A stretch of 64,000 nucleotides of DNA. Origin: Hahella sp. HN01. GTDB lineage: Bacteria; Pseudomonadota; Gammaproteobacteria; Pseudomonadales; Oleiphilaceae. Where the stretch lies: assembly GCF_018986435.1 (NCBI RefSeq), contig NZ_JAHMIN010000016.1:1-64000 (forward strand). The letters are read 5' to 3'. Under the pieces are notes generated by a model, which saw only the letters and a program-made list of their open reading frames with translations, was not told where the DNA came from and made no database searches. This document shows, one piece after another, positions 7,122 to 18,176 of the stretch. How positions within the stretch are numbered: position 1 is the first letter of the stretch; every line of letters starts with the position of its first letter. The position numbers were made by a program, and so were the translations under genes.

Positions 7122-8429
7122 TTGTCATTACCGAACAGTCACCAGGATATGTCCGCAGATACCGCGACCTACGTTCGCAGACTGCTGGACAACGGCATGC
7201 ACGGACTGCAATTCGAAGGCGAATTGGAAAGCGAGTTTGAGCGTTATCACTTGAACCGTTATCTGCATCTGAACCGGGTATACCCACTACTGGGCGCGCT
7301 GGTGCTGGTGTTCTTCACATTCGCCGATCATTTAGTGATTCCCGCTCTATTTGAACAAACCCTGCAAATCAGAGTAGCGGACGCTCTCGGCATCATTCTG
7401 GTGACGCTGGCCAGCCGACTCGCCTGGGTGCGCAATCGTTATCAGATGACCCTGTGCCTGGGGGCGTTGTGCATTCACCTAAGCCTGATCGCCATCGCCA
7501 TGAAGGCCGCCGCCATTGATCAGTTTCATTACCAGACCGGCTCGATCATCTCCGTCATATTCGTCTGCACGGTGCTGCGCCTGCAGTTCCACTACATATT
7601 TCCCTTTGCCCTACTGATGTGGCTGTCCCAGGTGCTGGCGATGCACTTTCTCATGCATCTGCACGCCTCGCAGTTCACTGAGCTGCTGTTCCTGCACACC
7701 TTTGTCACGCTGATTTCAGTATTGGTGTGTTATCGGGTGGAATACGAAACCCGTAAAAACTTCCTGCAACAGTTGCTCCTGCTGTATGAGCAAGAAGAGC
7801 TGCGCGCCGCCCATGCAGAACTGGAGCGGCTTTCCTTGATGGACAGCCTGACCCAGGTCGCAAATCGCCGCCACTTCAACAAAAGTCTGGAGACGGAATG
7901 GAATCGTTGCCTGCGCGACGACAAACCTCTGGCGCTGTTGATGGTGGATGTGGACTTCTTCAAAGCCTATAACGACGCCTACGGACATCAGCGTGGCGAC
8001 GACTGCCTCATTAATGTCGCCGACTGCCTGACGCAAACGTCTCGTCGCGCCGCCGACTTGGTCGCCCGCTACGGCGGCGAAGAGTTTGCCGTCATTTTGC
8101 CTCATGCGGATCAGGCGTCAGCGCAGCGTCTAGCGGAACAGATTGTGCGCCAGATCTACGAACTCAACATAGAGAACGAAGGCTCACCGGAGCTGAAACG
8201 CCTGACCGTCAGCGTAGGTTTCAGCGCGCTCGCCCCATCCCAGGGCGACGCCCCCAACACATTGATTTCTCAAGCCGACAGCGCGCTTTACATGGCAAAA
8301 CGAAAAGGTAAGAATCGTGCCCACGGTTTTCCCGCCAACGAGACCTCTGAGACAGCGGAACCCGTCAGCTCAGAGGACGAAGGCGAACCGAACATCCACG
8401 ACGAATCCGAAAGCAATGGAGAAATCTAG
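7122..8429 (+). CDS. Membrane-bound diguanylate cyclase (GGDEF)
   Basis: 435 aa from TTG 7122, which has AGGGGG five to six nt upstream; ATG 7149 is an alternative. About six membrane segments (near 54-72, 84-100, 107-127, 138-153, 158-178, 187-205) lead through a short helix to a GGDEF domain (about 236-402). The active-site loop is GGEEF (318-322), so it should make c-di-GMP from GTP. RAAD (309-312), five residues before it, is a complete RxxD inhibitory site, so product feedback is expected. The C-terminal tail is acidic. The stop TAG overlaps the GTG of the next gene by one base. Confidence 0.9.
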   Translation: MSLPNSHQDMSADTATYVRRLLDNGMHGLQFEGELESEFERYHLNRYLHLNRVYPLLGALVLVFFTFADHLVIPALFEQTLQIRVADALGIILVTLASRLAWVRNRYQMTLCLGALCIHLSLIAIAMKAAAIDQFHYQTGSIISVIFVCTVLRLQFHYIFPFALLMWLSQVLAMHFLMHLHASQFTELLFLHTFVTLISVLVCYRVEYETRKNFLQQLLLLYEQEELRAAHAELERLSLMDSLTQVANRRHFNKSLETEWNRCLRDDKPLALLMVDVDFFKAYNDAYGHQRGDDCLINVADCLTQTSRRAADLVARYGGEEFAVILPHADQASAQRLAEQIVRQIYELNIENEGSPELKRLTVSVGFSALAPSQGDAPNTLISQADSALYMAKRKGKNRAHGFPANETSETAEPVSSEDEGEPNIHDESESNGEI

Positions 8430-9019
8430 TGAGACACAGCGTAAATGCGGGCAAAAGAGGATTACTTGGCCTGGCTTTCTGGGCGATCAGTTTGACGGCG
8501 ATGGCCGCCGACCTGCCGACAGCCACCATCAGCACTTCCGAGGGCGACATCAAGATCAAGTTGTTCAGCGACAAGGCGCCAGTCACCGTTGAGAACTTCG
8601 TCGGCTATATCAAAGACGGCTACTACGACGGCTTGATCTTTCACCGCACGATTCCCCAATTCATGATTCAGGGCGGCGGCTTCAAGCCCGACATGGAGAA
8701 AAAAGACACTAAAGCGCCGATCAAGAATGAATCCGATAACGGTCTCGCGAACGATCGCGGCACCCTGGCCATGGCCAGAACCAATGATCCTAACTCCGCC
8801 ACGTCGCAATTCTTCATCAATGTTATCGATAACGCCTATTTGAACGGAGCCAAAGGCAGACCCGGCTATGCGGTATTCGCCGAAGTCGTGTCCGGCATGG
8901 ATGTAGTGGACAAGATCGCCAACGCGCCGACGCAGAACACCGGCCCTTATCAGAACGTGCCAGTCAAGACCGTCACTATTAACTCCATCAAACTGGATGA
9001 GGTTGCAAGCCAGCAGTGA
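8429..9019 (+). CDS. Periplasmic peptidyl-prolyl cis-trans isomerase (cyclophilin type)
   Basis: 196 aa. The signal peptide ends near MAADLP, so it folds proteins in the periplasm (PpiA-like). The cyclophilin domain fills the rest: [15 protein letters not shown] carries the catalytic Arg and Phe, and [14 protein letters not shown] the substrate groove. The GTG at 8429 overlaps the upstream stop (TAGTG), and its TGA overlaps the GTG of mnmC by four bases, so three genes are tightly coupled. The family is certain; PpiA versus another periplasmic cyclophilin is not. Confidence 0.92.
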   Translation: MRHSVNAGKRGLLGLAFWAISLTAMAADLPTATISTSEGDIKIKLFSDKAPVTVENFVGYIKDGYYDGLIFHRTIPQFMIQGGGFKPDMEKKDTKAPIKNESDNGLANDRGTLAMARTNDPNSATSQFFINVIDNAYLNGAKGRPGYAVFAEVVSGMDVVDKIANAPTQNTGPYQNVPVKTVTINSIKLDEVASQQ

Positions 9020-10896
9020 AAGGTCCGCAACTTGATTACGCAGACCTCTCCTGGTCCGACAACGGCGCGCCGATCTCCAACGCTTACGGCGACATCTACT
9101 TCTCCAAGGAAAGCGGCCCGGAGGAAACAGATCATGTCTTCCTCACGGGCAATCGCCTGAGAGAGCGTTTCAGCAAGGCGCCGCCGGGCTCCCTATTCAC
9201 CATTGCGGAAACCGGCTTCGGCAGCGGCCTCAACTTCCTGATGGCCTGGGCGCTTTGGCAAGAATGCGGTCCTGCGGACGGCCACCTGCATTTCACTTCC
9301 GTGGAGTTTTGTCCACTGGCGCTGGAAGATCTGACTCGATGTCACCAGGCCTGGCCGCAACTGGCGGAGTTCGCCCGGCAGTTACAAGCGCAATACCCCG
9401 CCCCCATGCGGGGCGTGCACCGTTGTCGCTTCATCGATCAGGGCGTCACATTGACGTTATACCTGGGCGATGTGGTGGACTGGCTGACCGATTGCCGCTT
9501 TAAAGCCGACGCCTGGTTTCTGGACGGATTCTCGCCAAAACAGAATCCCGAGATGTGGAGCGAATCGTTGTTTCCGCTGATCGCCAGCCACGCTGCGCAG
9601 GGTTGCACCGTCGCCACGTTCTCCGCCGCAGGCTTCATCCGTCGCGGCTTAAAAGAGCACGGCTTCAATGTCAGCAAAGCGCCTGGGTTCGGCTATAAAA
9701 GAGACATGACCGTCGGCGTATTCCAGACGGAAGAGCCAAGCCAACCCTCCGCCCTTCCCCGCAAGGAAGCCGTGGTGGTTGGATCTGGCCTGTCTGGCGC
9801 TAATGTCGCTTATGCCCTCGCTACTCGCGGCTGGAAAGTAACCGTACTGGAAGCAGCGGATCAAATCGCCCCGGACGCGTCAGGCAACCCACAGGGTGCG
9901 TTGTACATAAAGCCCGGCGTTGAGTGGAGCATCAACACACGCATCCACGCCAACGCCTTTTTGTACGCCAAACGCTTTTACTCGCAGATCGCCAACCTGC
10001 CTGCGCCCATATGGAATCCCTGCGGCGTGCTGCAACTTGCGCATAATGACAAGGAAGCCGTCAGACAGCAGAAGTTCTTCCGACACAATCACTACCCAGA
10101 AGAGGTTATCCATCCTCTCACCCAGCAGGAAGCGTCGGAACTTGCCGGCGTCAGCCTGCCAGCCAGCGCCATGCATTTGCCCGGCGGCGGCTGGTTGATT
10201 CCGCCGCAGCTATGCGCTCACCTGTTGCAACACCCTAACATTGAGGTGAGATTGAATTCGCCGGTCAGCGCATTAGAGCGCACCAGCGAAGGCGACTGGC
10301 GCATCCATATCGATTCCGGTGAGTCCGCACAGAAACTGGAATGCGCTACCGTGATATTGGCAACCGCCAACAATCAGGCCATGCTACCGACTGCAGCAAG
10401 CTCCCTCCCCCTCAAACCCATTCGCGGACAAGTCACCACGTTACAGGTGGAGCCCGCCGCATTACCGCAGTTGAATACGGTCTTATGCGGCGAGGGCTAT
10501 CTGATGCCGCCTATTGAAAACCGACTGGTTACAGGCGCTACGTTTAAGCCCAACTGCGCCGACGCGCTGGTGACTGAGGCGGATAACAACGCTAATCTTG
10601 AGCAGCTGTTCCAGCTTACTCCCGCCTTGCGCGACGAGCTAACTGAACGCCCGCCCACCCTGCAAGGACGCGCCTCTGTCAGAAGTGCGTTGCCGGATTA
10701 CCTGCCCGCCATCGGCCCGCTTATCCCAGAACAGGGAGAGAAAGGTTTATTGATCGTGACTGCAATGGGCTCCAAAGGTCTGGCGTTGGCGCCGCTTGCC
10801 GGCGAACTGATAGCAGACAGGCTGGAGGGAACGCCAGCGTCCATCGAAGACAGTCTGATCCAGCGCGTTTTGCCAACCCGCTTCGGCCAGGAGTAG
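9016..10896 (+). CDS. mnmC: Bifunctional tRNA mnm5s2U34 biosynthesis protein MnmC
   Basis: 626 aa. The N-terminal SAM-dependent methyltransferase domain (about 1-240, with [12 protein letters not shown]) adds the last methyl group. The C-terminal FAD oxidoreductase (from about 250, [20 protein letters not shown]) converts cmnm5U to nm5U at the wobble position of several tRNAs. Both domains look intact and the length matches the fused enterobacterial type. The start is GTG 9016, overlapping the TGA of the cyclophilin gene. Confidence 0.96.
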   Translation: MKGPQLDYADLSWSDNGAPISNAYGDIYFSKESGPEETDHVFLTGNRLRERFSKAPPGSLFTIAETGFGSGLNFLMAWALWQECGPADGHLHFTSVEFCPLALEDLTRCHQAWPQLAEFARQLQAQYPAPMRGVHRCRFIDQGVTLTLYLGDVVDWLTDCRFKADAWFLDGFSPKQNPEMWSESLFPLIASHAAQGCTVATFSAAGFIRRGLKEHGFNVSKAPGFGYKRDMTVGVFQTEEPSQPSALPRKEAVVVGSGLSGANVAYALATRGWKVTVLEAADQIAPDASGNPQGALYIKPGVEWSINTRIHANAFLYAKRFYSQIANLPAPIWNPCGVLQLAHNDKEAVRQQKFFRHNHYPEEVIHPLTQQEASELAGVSLPASAMHLPGGGWLIPPQLCAHLLQHPNIEVRLNSPVSALERTSEGDWRIHIDSGESAQKLECATVILATANNQAMLPTAASSLPLKPIRGQVTTLQVEPAALPQLNTVLCGEGYLMPPIENRLVTGATFKPNCADALVTEADNNANLEQLFQLTPALRDELTERPPTLQGRASVRSALPDYLPAIGPLIPEQGEKGLLIVTAMGSKGLALAPLAGELIADRLEGTPASIEDSLIQRVLPTRFGQE

Positions 10897-10949
10897 ACTG
10901 ATTGCATTGGGGCGCCAAGCGCGGCGCCCTGTCGCAAGGAGCTTCGTTC

Positions 10950-11525
10950 ATGCCGATCTACCTGGTCGACGCTGGTCACCGCATCATCACGCCGTTGAGC
11001 GTGGACCCTCGGGTCAAATCCGTGGAAGAGCTTAAATCCATCTCCGCCATTCACCCCATTGGTCCTCAAGATCAGGGTGCGCGAGAAAACTTTCCCTACT
11101 CCGGCAGCGAACAAGGGGGCGCAGCAGAAGGCGATATTTCCCGCCTTAGCGCCCAAGACGTCATGTCATCGCCCGTGCTTTACGGCAAACAGGAATGGAG
11201 TCTGGATGAGGGATTGCGCTTTTTACACGAGCACAAAGTAAGACATCTACCGGTGCGGGACGATCAAGAAGTGGTGGGCTTTCTTGTAGAGCGCGAGCTA
11301 TTGCAGGCGAAACTGGAGCAGCCAGAAGCGACGCTGGCCGCTCTATGCGCGCCTTACCTGATGGTCGGCGACGACGCCGATCTACGCCGGATCTCTCTGG
11401 TCCTGGTAGAGAGAGATCTGGACGGCGCGTTGGTGCGCAATGTTCAGGGCGATGTGATTGGCGTACTGACCGCCACCGACATCCTGAAAGCCATCGCCCA
11501 TTTCGAGGTGGAAGCCTGGGCTTAA
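10950..11525 (+). CDS. CBS-domain protein
   Basis: 191 aa from ATG 10950, chosen over TTG 10902 because AAGGAG lies 8 nt upstream. After a polar N-terminus (about 1-65) come two CBS motifs: VMSSPVLYGKQEWSLDEGLR to LPVRDDQEVVGFLVE, and YLMVGDDADLRRISLVL to VRNVQGDVIGVLTATDILKA. CBS pairs bind adenosine nucleotides or similar ligands and usually regulate a partner. No catalytic domain is present, so the role is unknown. It follows mnmC by 53 bp and may belong to the same transcript. Confidence 0.85.
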   Translation: MPIYLVDAGHRIITPLSVDPRVKSVEELKSISAIHPIGPQDQGARENFPYSGSEQGGAAEGDISRLSAQDVMSSPVLYGKQEWSLDEGLRFLHEHKVRHLPVRDDQEVVGFLVERELLQAKLEQPEATLAALCAPYLMVGDDADLRRISLVLVERDLDGALVRNVQGDVIGVLTATDILKAIAHFEVEAWA

Positions 11526-11532
11526 CCCAGGC
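11514..11532. terminator. Hairpin at convergent gene ends
   Basis: GCCTGGG (11514-11520) and CCCAGGC (11526-11532) form a 7-bp stem with loop CTTAA, spanning the end of the CBS gene and reaching the end of the lipoprotein gene. There is no clear T tract on either side, so termination activity is uncertain. Confidence 0.35.
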
Positions 11533-11538
11533 CGACCA

Positions 11539-14223
11539 TCAGCAGTCTCCGTTAGGGTCCGCCCGGCAGGCGGCGTTCAAGTCCACGCCATCGACAGTGG
11601 AGAGCGCCTTCAGGGTTACCGTCACGCCGCTGTCAGTCTGGGCTTCTTCCACCGAGATCAACTTAGCGCTGCCGAAGGTGGCCAGATTAGAGAGCTTTTC
11701 GTTGGCCGCCGCGCCGCGCTGGAAACGCCAAATACTCTTCAGCTTATTTACCTGCTCGCCTTCGCCCGGCTCTTCCCCGTCATCCAACACTTCTTCTTTC
11801 ACAATGTCATAACGGGCCAGCCAGCCGTCCTCACCGCCCTGAGCTGCGCCAGCGTCAAATATATCCCCCGCCGTCACGCCTGACACATACACTTCATTGC
11901 CCAGGGACTTAACATCCAGCACAGAGTCCGCCGCCGCGCCGCCGATTTGCGCATAGGCCGTAATCTCACTGGCGTTTTGATGGTAGGCGAGGTAACCGTC
12001 CTGGCCGCCGCGATTGCTCTCTCCACTGACCAGCACGCCATGGGTGTAACCAGCGGAGACGAAACCTTTACTCACCGTACTGACATCGAGCGCCGCATCG
12101 TTAAAGCTGGAGCCGATCTGAGCCACACGGCGAGGATCGCCATCGTCGTTATAGGACACAGCAACGGCGTCATAGCCGCCAAGACTGGAGCCGTTATCCT
12201 CCACCGCGCCATCGCTGAAACCGACGACATTATGATTGGAGGAGGACTCCGGCGACGCTCCCAGCAACACATCGTCACCAGAGGAGCCAAAGGTTTTGGC
12301 GAACATGAGAGCGCCGTTTTTATCAAACTTAATCAGCATGGCGTCGCGACGCCCGGAGTTTTCGCCTTCACCAACCAAGCCTGACGTTGCGCCGACCACC
12401 AGCACTTCCTGACTGAGGTCGACAGACAAGGCGCCGGGCTCGTCATCCCAAACGCTGCCAATCTGCTTGGCCCACTGTAATTCGAAAGCGCCGACATTAT
12501 TGATGCGCTGATACTTCTGCACCACCACATCCTTACCGCCCAGGTCGCTTTCCTGCAGCGGCTCCACGGGAGGCGCGAACAAACCGCCCACCTCAAGTAG
12601 CGCGTATATATCCTGGGTGATCTCATCCTCGTTGGCCGGATTGATCTTCTCATACAACCAGATGTCTTTGATGCGCACGGCGTAGGTCGCCGCTTCCAGC
12701 TTAATGCTCTGATGCAAGACGCCAAAGCGGTCATAGATCATGATGTCCGAGTTAACAGGTTTGCCGCCTTCTTCACCATTCATTCGTGCAAGAAACAGTT
12801 CCGACTGGGACCCCGAAATCGCCTCGGAGACGCTGGCGCCGCTATTGAGCGGCAACTCCACCGCATTCAACCATTGGTTTATGTAGACAGCCAGAGGCTC
12901 TTCGTCAGGATTCACCGTGCCGCTGCGTCGCCAATTAAAGGTCACTTTCTCATCCCGCAACGTAGCGTCGCCATTCGCCGTCGCCTGCAGCTTGACGGTT
13001 TTACTGGTTTCGCCCGCCTCAAAAGGCACGCTGACGCCGTCCGTAATCAGGCTGCCTGCCCCACCGTCCCCGGTATAAAGACGCAAATCCGCATCTGCGC
13101 CCTCAAAGTCGCCGTCGCTGTTATCCGCATCCACGACAAACTCTGCATAAACCGTCTGTTCCGGCTCCTTATCCAGCGTCACTTCCACATTCAGATAATT
13201 GCCTTCCGACACCGACGTCTTGGACACCTTAAAGCTGGCGACAGGCTCATTGTCTGTGATGGAGATAGTGGTATTGACCGGATCGGCGAACTCAAGCAGC
13301 CCACCTTCGTAGTGAGTGATCGACACCGCAATGTTCTCAGTTTTTTCCGCATCGCGATCGTCATTAATAAATACCGGAATATGACAGTAACGCACGCCCG
13401 GATCATAGGTCAGAAAGCCGTCCGCAACAGGGACGACCAGCCCGTCTTTTCTCGCTGTCTCGATAAGAAAATCGCTTCCCGGCGTCGCGCCGTCGCCCGA
13501 ACCGCTGGTCAGAGAGTAGCGCAGTATGACGCGCTGAACCGAGGGCTGCTCCAGAAATACCGGCAGGTAGTGGAGCTTGGGACGCACCGCCAGCGAATCA
13601 TCCTGCTGACGCTGTTCAAAGAAAGCGATGTCTTCCTCAGAGAACAGCGGCGTCCCTTCCGCGTCGGTGAAGCACAGCGGAATGACTTCCTTTTCCTCGC
13701 CCTCGTCTTCCCGACCGTTATTGTTGGCGTCGATCAACTTCGAGGGACGCTCGCCAACGTCGTTTTCCGCGACCGTCAGCGCTTCCGATTCATAGGTATT
13801 GGTGTCGACGAAAATAGAAAAGCGGGTCTCTCCTACACTGGAGCCGTCAGACACCGTCAGCGAAACTTCCTGCGCCTCGCCAGGCGTCAGCGCGTCTTCC
13901 GCCGTTCCGCCTCCATTAACGCCGGGAATCCCCCGCATAATAACGCCTTTGCGGAAGGTGTTGTCGACGTACTCCAACGCCAACCAGCGCGGCTGGTTGG
14001 TCATGGAAAAGTCCACCAGCCCATCGCCGCCGTCCACACCAAACTCATAGGTGTATTCAACGCCCAGATAAGCGGTTCCTGGTGGTTTTCCCAATATGCG
14101 AATGGCTTCGGGCGGCGCGGTATCGCTGCCGCAGGAGGCGAGTAGTAGAGAAGTGATAACCAGCGCAGGCGTTTTCAGCGCCAACTTAACTCCGCTGCGC
14201 TGGGCCAGACCCAGGTGACCCAT
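11539..14223 (-). CDS. Large Calx-beta / beta-propeller lipoprotein
   Basis: 894 aa from ATG 14223 (a GTG at 14238 is an alternative). The signal peptide ends in lipobox LLAS with acceptor Cys31, so it is a lipoprotein. An Ig-like N-terminal part (about 40-155) is followed by Calx-beta-type modules (the first ends near VFINDDRDAEKTENIAVS and TTISITDNE, the next begins ASFKVSKTSVSEGNYLNVEV). The C-terminal half has SBBP-like repeats such as DAMLIKFDKNGALMFAKTFG and DAVAVSYNDDGDPRRVAQIG, which suggest a beta-propeller. Very acidic and Asp/Gly-rich, probably calcium-binding and surface-exposed. No enzymatic motif seen. Role unknown; adhesion or matrix contact is a guess. Confidence 0.8.
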   Translation of the reverse strand: MGHLGLAQRSGVKLALKTPALVITSLLLASCGSDTAPPEAIRILGKPPGTAYLGVEYTYEFGVDGGDGLVDFSMTNQPRWLALEYVDNTFRKGVIMRGIPGVNGGGTAEDALTPGEAQEVSLTVSDGSSVGETRFSIFVDTNTYESEALTVAENDVGERPSKLIDANNNGREDEGEEKEVIPLCFTDAEGTPLFSEEDIAFFEQRQQDDSLAVRPKLHYLPVFLEQPSVQRVILRYSLTSGSGDGATPGSDFLIETARKDGLVVPVADGFLTYDPGVRYCHIPVFINDDRDAEKTENIAVSITHYEGGLLEFADPVNTTISITDNEPVASFKVSKTSVSEGNYLNVEVTLDKEPEQTVYAEFVVDADNSDGDFEGADADLRLYTGDGGAGSLITDGVSVPFEAGETSKTVKLQATANGDATLRDEKVTFNWRRSGTVNPDEEPLAVYINQWLNAVELPLNSGASVSEAISGSQSELFLARMNGEEGGKPVNSDIMIYDRFGVLHQSIKLEAATYAVRIKDIWLYEKINPANEDEITQDIYALLEVGGLFAPPVEPLQESDLGGKDVVVQKYQRINNVGAFELQWAKQIGSVWDDEPGALSVDLSQEVLVVGATSGLVGEGENSGRRDAMLIKFDKNGALMFAKTFGSSGDDVLLGASPESSSNHNVVGFSDGAVEDNGSSLGGYDAVAVSYNDDGDPRRVAQIGSSFNDAALDVSTVSKGFVSAGYTHGVLVSGESNRGGQDGYLAYHQNASEITAYAQIGGAAADSVLDVKSLGNEVYVSGVTAGDIFDAGAAQGGEDGWLARYDIVKEEVLDDGEEPGEGEQVNKLKSIWRFQRGAAANEKLSNLATFGSAKLISVEEAQTDSGVTVTLKALSTVDGVDLNAACRADPNGDC

Positions 14224-14423
14224 AGATGTGCATTCCACGCTTTATTATTCAAGTTTTACAAAATCTTATAAAACTTTGTTTTTTGTAACCACAGCAGGGG
14301 GCCAGAAACCCAACCGGGATCACACTGCCGCCTTTTTATTTGCATCCGATTATTTGTATCCGACAGATAATTCCATTTCTTTGAAAGCGACTAGCACCGT
14401 GCTTATCAGCCCCTGGAATGCAA

Positions 14424-14445
14424 AACGGCCGCAGAAGCGGCCGTT
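14424..14445 (-). terminator. Terminator downstream of ligA
   Basis: AACGGCCGC (14424-14432) and GCGGCCGTT (14437-14445) form a perfect 9-bp stem with a 4-nt loop. Read on the minus strand it continues into TTTTG. It lies 25 nt past the ligA stop. Confidence 0.75.
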
Positions 14446-14469
14446 GCAGGGAATCAAAGATCAATGCAA

Positions 14470-16551
<2,082 letters not shown>

Positions 16552-16563
16552 TTATCAGACGAC

Positions 16564-16593
16564 TCCGCCGCACGGGACCCCCAATGCGGCGGA
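16564..16593. repeat. Inverted repeat in the zipA-ligA spacer
   Basis: TCCGCCGCA (16564-16572) and TGCGGCGGA (16585-16593) can form a 9-bp stem with a 12-nt loop, 46 nt before the ligA ATG. No T run follows. It could be an intercistronic structure affecting ligA expression or mRNA stability. Confidence 0.4.
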
Positions 16594-16696
16594 ATTGCTA
16601 GGTCTTTGATTCGGATTAAAGTATAGCGAATATAACGACAGTATTTTTCGTTACAAGCCAATACTCCGGGACATTCCCGAAAGCGGCGCCCCGGGT

Positions 16697-18055
16697 TTAT
16701 ACCCGGGACGACAACATGCGACGCTCAAACTCCCTGACGCGTTGACGGCAGTGCTCAATAGTCTGCGCCGTCATGACGCTGCGATTTTCATCCTTGAGTT
16801 CGCCGCCCAGATTACGCACCAGGCATTGCGCGGTTTCCACCATGTAGTCGAAGGCGCGCATACTGTTATCCGGTCCAGGCAAGCGCACAAAGAAGCATAC
16901 GCCAGGAAAGCGCTGCGACGCCATGTCTTTTCCGAATACGCCGGGCTCCATAGCGTTCGCCATACTGAACTGGACAGGACCCTCATCGAAGTCATGTTCG
17001 TAACGATGAAAGATCGCCATATCGCCCATCTGCATGCCGCAGGCCTCGACCAGATTGCGTAACGCAACGCCATCGAAGCCTTCTTCGTCCTTGCTCAGCA
17101 CATTGATCACCAGTATCTCTTGAAGCGTCTTGGACGACTTTCCTGGCGAGCCTGCCCTGCCTCCTTTCTCCTCACGACTTTTCGGCGCCTCATCGCTACG
17201 CGGGGTTCCTGCGTGGAGCCCGGTCTGTTGCTGAATCGCGCTGATTTTCTTCAGAAACTTGTCTTTAAACGCAAGCATAGGTTCATGTTGGGATTCCTCA
17301 TGGGCGACCGGCCTGTCTATCGGCTCCGCATGCAGATCCTCTTCCTTTTCAACTTCATCCTGTGGCTCTTCCTGCTCGAACTCCACCTCAGGCTCTGGCT
17401 CATGTTCATGCAGACTGTCGTATCCGCCCTGATATCCCTGCACGCGGAAATTATCCCGCTTCAGAAACTCTTTATAGGGGCTGTCTCTGTATGGGCCGTC
17501 GTCATCCGCTTCCGCGTCTTCTTCGACGTACTCCTCTTCATACTGTTCATCCCTAACCTGCTCGAAGCGTTGATAAGGCGAGAAGCTTTCCTGCTCTTCC
17601 GGCAGGCGCTCTTCTATCTCGTCCTCTTCCACAAACTCCGGCTCTCTGCGTCCATAGCCCTGGTTTGACATGGACTCTTCCAACGCCTCATCCACTTCCA
17701 GAATCGGCGGCTCCGCCATGTCCTGGTCGTAGGGTTCTTCGTCCTGCCGACGCTCTCTTTCTTTAAGCTTCTCAGAGGGTTTGAAGGTAGGTTTGTATTT
17801 GACTTCCTTAATCGGCCGAGTGTAGTTCTGCTCCGCAGCTGGCTTGCCGTCTTTGATCACCCTGAAGCCACTGCCTGGCAGTTCTGGATTAAAGTCATCA
17901 TCGATAGGCGTATTTTCGAAGTTGCCTCCCATACCCTGGGAGATTTCCAATGAATCCTTGCGCGCTCTTCTGACTCGGCGAAAACCATCTATAACCACGC
18001 CCAGGATTATGAGCAGGCCTATCATGATCAGCCATTCACGCAAACTGATATCCAT
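16697..18055 (-). CDS. zipA: Cell division protein ZipA
   Basis: 452 aa. ZipA anchors FtsZ to the inner membrane at the division site. A single N-terminal membrane helix (LREWLIMIGLLIILGVVIDG) precedes a short basic stretch, then a long linker (about 40-310), then the C-terminal FtsZ-binding domain (about 315-445, from LQEILVINVLSKDEEGFDG). The linker is unusually long and strongly acidic (many Glu and Asp), whereas E. coli ZipA (328 aa) has a Pro/Gln-rich linker. It lies between smc and ligA. Confidence 0.96.
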   Translation of the reverse strand: MDISLREWLIMIGLLIILGVVIDGFRRVRRARKDSLEISQGMGGNFENTPIDDDFNPELPGSGFRVIKDGKPAAEQNYTRPIKEVKYKPTFKPSEKLKERERRQDEEPYDQDMAEPPILEVDEALEESMSNQGYGRREPEFVEEDEIEERLPEEQESFSPYQRFEQVRDEQYEEEYVEEDAEADDDGPYRDSPYKEFLKRDNFRVQGYQGGYDSLHEHEPEPEVEFEQEEPQDEVEKEEDLHAEPIDRPVAHEESQHEPMLAFKDKFLKKISAIQQQTGLHAGTPRSDEAPKSREEKGGRAGSPGKSSKTLQEILVINVLSKDEEGFDGVALRNLVEACGMQMGDMAIFHRYEHDFDEGPVQFSMANAMEPGVFGKDMASQRFPGVCFFVRLPGPDNSMRAFDYMVETAQCLVRNLGGELKDENRSVMTAQTIEHCRQRVREFERRMLSSRV

Positions 18056-18176
18056 TAATCTAATATCCCCAACTAAACATCATCATGGTATTCGCCAACC
18101 TGATCCCGCCTGTATTTCTTATCGATTGGCGAGTTAATTTATTCAATTCGCCGCTGCTTTACAATCCAGCGCGCCC

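Noticed and set aside
12712-14145. 477-codon plus-strand reading frame
   Set aside because: It is fully antisense to the lipoprotein gene, has no domain signature and is His/Arg-rich, as expected for a complementary-strand shadow.
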